NCBI RefSeq assembly: GCF_023509015.1
Contig: NZ_CP094975.1
Span: 1,869,501-1,933,500 of the forward strand
Length of the DNA stretch: 64,000 bases
Source: Pseudomonas abieticivorans
Lineage (GTDB): Bacteria; Pseudomonadota; Gammaproteobacteria; Pseudomonadales; Pseudomonadaceae
Direction of reading: 5' to 3'
Made by a program: the position numbers and the translations under genes
Shown: in pieces, positions 59,544 through 64,000 of the stretch
Numbering within the stretch: position 1 is the first letter of the stretch
How the letters are laid out: every line of letters begins with the position of its first letter
The notes under the pieces: model-generated
Told to the model about the DNA's origin: nothing
The model's database searches: none
Seen by the model: the letters and a program-made list of their open reading frames with translations, nothing else

Positions 59544-60074
59544 ATGAGCAACGTTCAACTGACCGATATCAGCACCCTGCGCCAACGCGCGCGCCAAAAC
59601 GTCGAAGACGGCGCGGTGACCGAGGGCTACCACGCCGACCGCGAAGAAATCCTGCGCCTGCTCAATGGCTCGCTGGCCACGGAGCTGGTCTGCGTGCTGC
59701 GCTACAAACGCCACTACTACATGGCCAAGGGCATCAAGGCCAGCGTGGCTGCGGCCGAGTTCCTGGAACACGCCGGGCAAGAAGCCGAGCACGCCGACAA
59801 ACTGGCCGAGCGCATCGTGCAACTGGGCGGCGAACCGGAGTTCAATCCCGATACCCTGAGCAAGAACTCCCACGCCCAATACGTGGCGGGCAACACCCTC
59901 AAGGAAATGATCTTCGAAGACCTGGTGGCCGAGCGTATCGCCATCGACAGCTATCGCGAGATCATTCAGTTCATTGGCGAGAAAGACCCGACGACTCGTC
60001 GCATCTTCGAAGACATCCTGGCCCAGGAAGAAGAGCACGCCGATGACATGGCGGATTTGCTCGAAGGGATTTGA
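59544..60074 (+). CDS. non-heme ferritin-like / Dps-related protein (bacterioferritin family)
   Basis: A 176-residue four-helix protein. Diiron ligands are visible: Glu47 in ATELVC, Glu80-x-x-His83 in GQEAEHADK, Glu130 in DLVAERIAID and Glu162-x-x-His165 in AQEEEHADD. The heme-binding methionine of bacterioferritin (EMKHAD in E. coli) is replaced by Ala (EAEHAD), so heme binding is not expected. The ATG at 59544 is chosen over the GTG one codon earlier because GGAG is then spaced seven bases away. It likely oxidises and stores iron or protects DNA. A strong terminator follows. Confidence 0.9.
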   Translation: MSNVQLTDISTLRQRARQNVEDGAVTEGYHADREEILRLLNGSLATELVCVLRYKRHYYMAKGIKASVAAAEFLEHAGQEAEHADKLAERIVQLGGEPEFNPDTLSKNSHAQYVAGNTLKEMIFEDLVAERIAIDSYREIIQFIGEKDPTTRRIFEDILAQEEEHADDMADLLEGI

Positions 60075-60090
60075 TATTTAGAGCGGGATG

Positions 60091-60120
60091 AAAAAACCAG
60101 GCGGTGTGCCTGGTTTTTTT
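60091..60120 (+). terminator. rho-independent terminator after ferritin-like gene
   Basis: AAAAAACCAGGC and GCCTGGTTTTTTT form a perfect stem around GGTGT, 17 bases after the stop codon. Confidence 0.95.
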
Positions 60121-60159
60121 GTGGGCGCTGTTCACGAATGAATTGGCAACCCAATCCCA

Positions 60160-60187
60160 TGCAGGAGCGGATTCATCCGCGAACCCG
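60160..60187. repeat. REP element
   Basis: GCAGGAGCGGATTCATCCGC plus GAACCC, a single unit in the gap between the ferritin-like gene and the convergent AsmA gene. Confidence 0.85.
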
Positions 60188-60204
60188 ACGACTCGATTTA
60201 TCTG

Positions 60205-62283
60205 TCACCCCTTGGTCGCCTGCACGGTCTTCGGCGCCTTCCCAGCCTTCATCTGCTCAAGCAACGGCGTGCACTGGTTAGGCTCCCCGCCGCTGGGCGC
60301 CACCAACGCCAGCAAGCCTGCAGCAGGCCCGGCCACCACGCCCAACGCGACCATCCCGGCGCCGCGCAGCATCAACGGCACTGCCTGCACGCCCGCACTC
60401 GGCTTGGCATAAGTACCGCGCACATAAAGCGGCGAACGCAGCGACAGCAGGCGGAAGCCCTTGGACTCTGGCGTGACTTTGAAGTCCAGCGCCTCGGTCT
60501 TGAAGTTGGTGTTGCCGTCGATATAAATGATCGCGTTCTCGGTATCGAACACAAACAGCCGCGTACTGGCCAGGCCATCCTTGATGCCCAGGTCTGCCGC
60601 CGCGCAGTTGATCTTCACTTCTTTGTCGCCAAAGATCTTGCCAACCAAATAATTACCCACGTTCAAACCGGCAATCTCCATCAAATCGCGGCTGATCGCG
60701 CCGTCGTTGACCAGCATCTTCAAGTTGCCATTGGCCGTGCCCAGCAGGGCCGAAACTGAATTACCGGTACCGGTGATGTCGGCATCGCCATTGAGCTCAC
60801 CAAAGCTGGTCTTCATGGGCTCGAAAGTCGGGAACAACTGCTTGAGTTTGAAGTTGCGCGCGGTCAGCTCGGCCTTGCCTTGCAGCGGCGTGGTGCGCCC
60901 GTTCAGGCCGATGCGCGCGTCCAGTTTGCCGCCGGCAACGCCAAAGCGCAGCGGCTCCAGGCGCAGGTTGCCATCGTCCAGGATCAGGTGGGTATAAAGG
61001 TCGGTGAACGGTAGCTTCTCACTGTGCACGATGCGCTTGCCGGTGAACTCGACATCAGCGTCCATGGTGCGCCAGCGCTCGGTCTTGAACTCCTCCACGG
61101 GCAGCACCTTGCCGGTGGGCTGCACGGTGTCGGCGCCACGGGCCTTCTGTTCGGTTTTGGAGTCTGCGCCGATCAGCGGCGCCAGGTCCTTGAACAACAG
61201 CTGGTTGGACACCAACGCGCCGCTCAACTTGGGCCGTGGCTGGCTGGCAACGAAGCCCAGGTCGCCGTGGATATCGCTGTCGCCGATCTTGCCGTTGAAC
61301 GCCTCGTATTTGAAGTTGGCGCCCGCGGGGTCGTGCAGCTTGGCGATCAGGTGGCCGTCGGTGGAATACGGCGGGGAGTCTGGCAGGGTAACGCCGGTCA
61401 GCGGGTACAGGTGGCCCAGGCTCTGCCCGGCCAGGCGCAGGCGCAAGTCCAGGGCGCCAAGATTGCGCGGGTCGGTCAGGGTGCCGGCGACGGCGATGCT
61501 GGTATCGCCGACCCGCACGTCCACCTGCACCGGGAAGGGCTTGCTTTCATCCTGCAGGGCCAGCAGACCGCCGATTTTGCCGGTGCCGTTGACCGGCTGG
61601 TCCTTGTATTTGCCCTTGGCCTTGAAGCCAAAGGCATAGTCCTGCGCGGAGGCGCCTTTATCACTGACCTTTTTAGCCGCACCGCTGCCGACGATGTCGC
61701 TGAACGGGATGGGTTTGCCCAGCGGATCGATCAGCACGTCCATGTCAGCCTTCACGATGGCGTCGTTATAGGTCACGTGGCCCTTGTCGAAACCGATGGC
61801 GCCAATGTCCATCACCCACTTGGAGGGCTCGGCGTTCTCATCCTTGGGCCCGAAGTCGAACGTCCAGTTGGCGCGGCCATCGGCCAGGCGCTGCAGCTTG
61901 GCATCAGGCTCGGTCAGGTCGATACGCGGGATAACAATGCGCTGGGCGATCAGGGGCAGCGGCGACAGGCGGAACTCCACCTTCTTCAGGCCGACCATTT
62001 GCCGCTCCTTGGACCAGTCCGGGTTACCCAGGCTGAGGTCTTCGGCGACAAAGTGCGGCCACGGCACCCAGGCCCGCCATCCGCCCTCTTCGGGCTCCCG
62101 GGCCCATAGCACGGCCAGGTTGCCATTGATGGCGAACGGTCGGTGCAGCGCTTCGGACACCTTGGCATTAAGGGTGGGTTTTACCCTGTTCCAGTCGAAC
62201 GTCGCGATGACCACCACCAGCACGGCAATCACGACAACCAGGCTGCCCAAGGTCCAGGCGAGGATTTTACGGGTGCGCGTCAT
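60205..62283 (-). CDS. AsmA family protein
   Basis: A 692-residue inner-membrane-anchored periplasmic protein. One N-terminal helix (residues 8-28, ILAWTLGSLVVVIAVLVVVIA) is followed by the AsmA N-terminal motif FDWNRVKPTLNAKVSEALHRPFAINGNLAV. A long beta-rich body ends in the AsmA C-terminal domain (GNLKMLVNDGAISRDLMEIAGLNVGNYL near residues 510-540). AsmA-like proteins are repeating-beta-groove proteins thought to move phospholipids to the outer membrane. The start is the ATG at 62283. A REP unit lies after the stop. Confidence 0.93.
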   Translation of the reverse strand: MTRTRKILAWTLGSLVVVIAVLVVVIATFDWNRVKPTLNAKVSEALHRPFAINGNLAVLWAREPEEGGWRAWVPWPHFVAEDLSLGNPDWSKERQMVGLKKVEFRLSPLPLIAQRIVIPRIDLTEPDAKLQRLADGRANWTFDFGPKDENAEPSKWVMDIGAIGFDKGHVTYNDAIVKADMDVLIDPLGKPIPFSDIVGSGAAKKVSDKGASAQDYAFGFKAKGKYKDQPVNGTGKIGGLLALQDESKPFPVQVDVRVGDTSIAVAGTLTDPRNLGALDLRLRLAGQSLGHLYPLTGVTLPDSPPYSTDGHLIAKLHDPAGANFKYEAFNGKIGDSDIHGDLGFVASQPRPKLSGALVSNQLLFKDLAPLIGADSKTEQKARGADTVQPTGKVLPVEEFKTERWRTMDADVEFTGKRIVHSEKLPFTDLYTHLILDDGNLRLEPLRFGVAGGKLDARIGLNGRTTPLQGKAELTARNFKLKQLFPTFEPMKTSFGELNGDADITGTGNSVSALLGTANGNLKMLVNDGAISRDLMEIAGLNVGNYLVGKIFGDKEVKINCAAADLGIKDGLASTRLFVFDTENAIIYIDGNTNFKTEALDFKVTPESKGFRLLSLRSPLYVRGTYAKPSAGVQAVPLMLRGAGMVALGVVAGPAAGLLALVAPSGGEPNQCTPLLEQMKAGKAPKTVQATKG

Positions 62284-62500
62284 GCACTGATCTCCAAATG
62301 ACAGCCCGCGCGCAAGCTTGGGCGGCGGGTAAAGGCTTAAAGCTTAGGACTGACAAAAGCCAGTGGGGTTTAACCGAATCGCAAATTAGCCATCACTTTC
62401 ATCGATTCGATGCTCGAAGAAGGCGCACCCAGACGGTGCCGTTCCCTGCACCAGTGCATAAAGCCCCCCGCTAAACCGTTGATTTAGAAGGCTCGCACTG
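62284..62500. other. intergenic region upstream of AsmA and the repeat-protein gene
   Basis: About 217 bases without a plausible gene between the divergent asmA-like gene and the regulatory region of the repeat-protein gene. It includes an ATCGATTCGAT palindrome near 62401. No tRNA or known leader is visible. Confidence 0.4.
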
Positions 62501-62523
62501 AACAATCAATTTGGTTGATTGTT
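62501..62523. promoter_or_regulatory. perfect 9-bp inverted repeat at the repeat-protein promoter
   Basis: AACAATCAA and TTGATTGTT are separated by TTTGG. The right arm overlaps a -35-like TTGTTA (62519-62524) that is 17 bases from TTTTAT (62542-62547). The position suits an operator for a dimeric regulator of the downstream gene. The regulator is unknown. Confidence 0.5.
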
Positions 62524-62613
62524 AACATTACGTTTATAAACTTTTATATCTAATTCTCAGGAGTAGCATTGGCTCTGTACCCACTTTCCAGCCCTCCAAA
62601 GGAGCGCCCAACC

Positions 62614-63090
62614 ATGAAACGCCAATTGCTGCTTACCCTGACCCTGTCCATTCTGGCTGCCAACGCTTTCGCCGCCACCCAGCCTTCCGCACAGGTTGCT
62701 CCAAGCGCTGCCGTAATCACCGTCGCTCAGGATGGCTCTGACCGTACCCTGAACCGCGTGGCCCAAGACGGTTCCGATCGCACCCTGAACCGCGTGGCCC
62801 AAGACGGTTCCGATCGCACCCTGAACCGCGTTGCCCAAGACGGTTCCGATCGCACCCTCAACCGCGTGGCCCAAGACGGCTCCGATCGCACCCTGAACCG
62901 CGTTGCCCAAGACGGTTCCGATCGCACCCTCAACCGCGTTGCCCAAGACGGTTCCGATCGTACCCTCAACCGCGTGGCCCAAGACGGCTCCGATCGCACC
63001 CTGAACCGCGTTGCTCAAGACGGTTCCGATCGCACCCTGAACCGCGTTGCTCAAGACGGTTCCGATCGCACCCTCAACCGCGCAGTCTGA
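62614..63090 (+). CDS. secreted protein of ten identical 12-residue repeats
   Basis: A 158-residue protein of unknown function. AAAGGAG lies about seven bases before the ATG; the longest frame starts 15 codons earlier without such a site. Residues 1-20 are a clear signal peptide (MKRQLLLTLTLSILAANAFA). A 16-residue linker rich in Ala, Ser and Pro precedes ten copies of VAQDGSDRTLNR, with no change in any copy, and the protein ends in Ala-Val. The mature chain is hydrophilic, with two Asp and two Arg per repeat, has no cysteine, and offers a regular Arg-Val junction every 12 residues. It could be a solenoid, a surface or matrix protein, or a multi-copy peptide precursor; none is shown. A terminator follows at once and an inverted repeat sits at the promoter. 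Confidence 0.88.
   Translation: MKRQLLLTLTLSILAANAFAATQPSAQVAPSAAVITVAQDGSDRTLNRVAQDGSDRTLNRVAQDGSDRTLNRVAQDGSDRTLNRVAQDGSDRTLNRVAQDGSDRTLNRVAQDGSDRTLNRVAQDGSDRTLNRVAQDGSDRTLNRVAQDGSDRTLNRAV
62722..63081 (+). repeat. ten tandem 36-bp coding repeats
   Basis: Ten in-frame units of 36 bases encode the same 12 residues. Copies differ only at third positions: GTC/GTG/GTT, GCT/GCC, CAG/CAA, GGC/GGT, CTG/CTC and the like. The first unit is the most diverged, with eight synonymous and no amino-acid changes against the second. Units 2 and 3 are identical, as are units 4 and 6, and units 5 and 8. Confidence 0.97.
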
Positions 63091-63105
63091 TCCATGATGG
63101 CCCTG

Positions 63106-63142
63106 AAAAAAGCCCGGTCCCCGCACCGGGCTTTGATTTTTT
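63106..63142 (+). terminator. rho-independent terminator after repeat-protein gene
   Basis: AGCCCGGT and ACCGGGCT pair around CCCCGC and are flanked by AAAAA on the left and TTGATTTTTT on the right, 15-20 bases after the stop codon. It isolates the gene from desT. Confidence 0.93.
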
Positions 63143-63192
63143 CGGTGATTTGTTAGAGTGCTGCGCTGCCCTCCTGAGAAATCAGCCGCCCC

Positions 63193-63825
63193 ATGCTCCC
63201 CCGCGCCGAACAAAAACAGCAGACCCGCCACGCCCTCCTGGATGCCGCCCGGCATTTGATGGAGTCTGGCCGCGGCTTCGGCAGCATCAGCCTGCGCGAA
63301 GTGGCCAAGACGGCTGGCATCGTCCCTACCGGTTTCTATCGCCATTTCAGCGATATGGACCAACTCGGCCTGGCGCTGGTCAGCGAAGTGGGCGAAACCT
63401 TTCGTGAAACTATTCGCCTGGTACGCCACAACGAATTCGAACTGGGCGGCATCACCGACGCTTCGGTGCGCATCTTTCTCGACGTGGTCACCGCCAACCG
63501 TGCGCAGTTCCTGTTTCTGGCTCGTGAGCAATATGGCGGTTCGCACCCCGTGCGCCAGGCCATCGCGTGCCTGCGCGATGGCATCAGCTCGGACCTGGCC
63601 GCCGACCTCAACACAATGCCCAAGTGGCAGCACCTGGACAGCGCCGCCCTGGCAGTAATGGCTGACCTTGTGGTCAAGACCGTGTTTGCCACCCTGCCCG
63701 AGCTGATCGACTCGCCCGACGCCCCACTGCCCGAGCATCTCTCTCCGCAAGCCAAGATCACCCAGCAACTGCGCTTCATCTTCGTCGGCGCCAAGCACTG
63801 GCAGGGGCTGAGCGAATCTTCATGA
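63193..63825 (+). CDS. desT: TetR family regulator DesT/FabR-like
   Basis: A 210-residue repressor. The N-terminal TetR DNA-binding domain (residues 8-58) contains ISLREVAKTAGIVPTGFYRHFSDMDQLGLALV, which is characteristic of FabR and DesT. The C-terminal ligand domain binds acyl-CoA in DesT, where unsaturated acyl-CoA strengthens and saturated acyl-CoA weakens repression of the desaturase operon desCB. No desaturase gene is in the window. The position just before ureE matches remembered PA4890-PA4891. The ribosome binding site is weak. FabR is the alternative name in the same family. Confidence 0.9.
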   Translation: MLPRAEQKQQTRHALLDAARHLMESGRGFGSISLREVAKTAGIVPTGFYRHFSDMDQLGLALVSEVGETFRETIRLVRHNEFELGGITDASVRIFLDVVTANRAQFLFLAREQYGGSHPVRQAIACLRDGISSDLAADLNTMPKWQHLDSAALAVMADLVVKTVFATLPELIDSPDAPLPEHLSPQAKITQQLRFIFVGAKHWQGLSESS

Positions 63826-63826
63826 A

Positions 63827-63873
63827 TGTTACATTTTGGTGCAACTACACTCCTATTGCACTGTAACGATTCA
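63827..63873. promoter_or_regulatory. two candidate NtrC sites upstream of ureE
   Basis: TGTTACATTTTGGTGCA (63827-63843) and TGCACTGTAACGATTCA (63857-63873) each resemble the NtrC site TGCACTATTTTGGTGCA (13 and 11 of 17 positions). They are exactly 30 bases apart, about three helical turns, the spacing expected for cooperative NtrC dimers, and lie 50-110 bases upstream of a sigma-54 element. Confidence 0.6.
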
Positions 63874-63924
63874 TTTCTGCGCCCTATCTTCAAGCGTGAT
63901 GGCTAATTTGGTGGCTTGCCTCAA

Positions 63925-63941
63925 TTGGCAAGACACTTGCT
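63925..63941 (+). promoter_or_regulatory. sigma-54 promoter of ureE
   Basis: TTGGCAAGACACTTGCT: GG at 63927-63928 and GC at 63939-63940 are ten bases apart, with TGGCA and TTGCT both close to the RpoN consensus. The predicted start near 63952 leaves a short leader of about 26 bases before the ureE ATG. Confidence 0.75.
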
Positions 63942-63977
63942 CTGCAATAGCCATCGCTATTAGCCGGAAGCCCACTC

Positions 63978-64000
63978 ATGCTGGTGATCCACCGCAGAAC
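63978..64000 (+). CDS. ureE: urease accessory protein UreE, 5' end only
   Basis: The last 23 bases encode MLVIHRR and two further bases, the usual N-terminus of Pseudomonas UreE (a nickel-binding metallochaperone). GGAAG lies about eight bases before the ATG. The identification rests on these seven residues, the desT neighbour (as in remembered PA4890-PA4891) and the nitrogen-type promoter upstream. The gene continues outside the window. Confidence 0.75.

Noticed and set aside
62722-63081. Regular 36-bp repeats that might suggest a CRISPR array
   Set aside because: The units are directly adjacent with no spacers, they are in frame within a signal-peptide-bearing gene, and differences are only synonymous. 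It is a coding tandem repeat.

Overview
The window is a chromosomal segment of a Pseudomonas, most likely of the P. putida group. The GC content is high, there are at least 13 loci of the short GGAGCGGATT(T/C)ATCCGCGAA type REP palindrome, and the gene order largely matches (from memory) the P. aeruginosa PA4839-PA4891 segment. That order is speA, SUI1-like, Nudix, DUF2333, gcbA, dsbD, accBC, prmA, DUF3426, dusB-fis, purH, purD, retS, marC, urtABCDE, ureD-A-(GNAT)-B-C, osmE, ferritin-like gene, desT and ureE. I found no rRNA, tRNA, CRISPR array, insertion sequence or prophage.

Layout. Positions 1-7.8 kb hold a small membrane protein, a thioester alpha-2-macroglobulin lipoprotein, a DinF-like MATE exporter and a lipoprotein esterase. 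Positions 7.8-12.2 kb (minus strand) hold speA, a SUI1/YciH-like factor, a Nudix hydrolase and a DUF2333 protein. Positions 12.5-28.9 kb (plus strand) hold a frameshifted gcbA-like diguanylate cyclase, dsbD, accB-accC, prmA, a zinc-ribbon membrane protein, dusB-fis, purH, purD, the hybrid sensor retS and a MarC protein. The aroQ gene expected between dsbD and accB is absent. Positions 28.9-30 kb carry an unrecognised gene of lower GC.

Positions 30-37.5 kb are the corrin-ring cluster: cobG-H-I-J on the minus strand, divergent from cobL-cbiD-cobK. Positions 37.7-42.2 kb are a copper cluster: PCu(A)C chaperone, DUF2946 protein, OprC receptor and PepSY membrane protein. Positions 42.5-52.7 kb are the urea module: urtABCDE import plus ureD, ureA, two GNAT acetyltransferases, ureB and ureC. 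The window ends in the first codons of ureE. Both urtA and ureE are preceded by sigma-54 type -24/-12 promoters with NtrC-like sites, so urea uptake and urease maturation look nitrogen-controlled.

Positions 52.7-62.3 kb hold cbpA-cbpM, a YegD-like Hsp70, an AI-2E family permease, a PsiF-repeat protein, a DMT transporter, a lipase-like hydrolase without signal peptide, osmE, a non-heme ferritin-like protein and an AsmA protein. At 62.6-63.1 kb is the most unusual gene: a secreted protein made of ten identical 12-residue repeats whose DNA copies differ only at synonymous sites, preceded by a perfect inverted repeat at its promoter. It is followed by desT.
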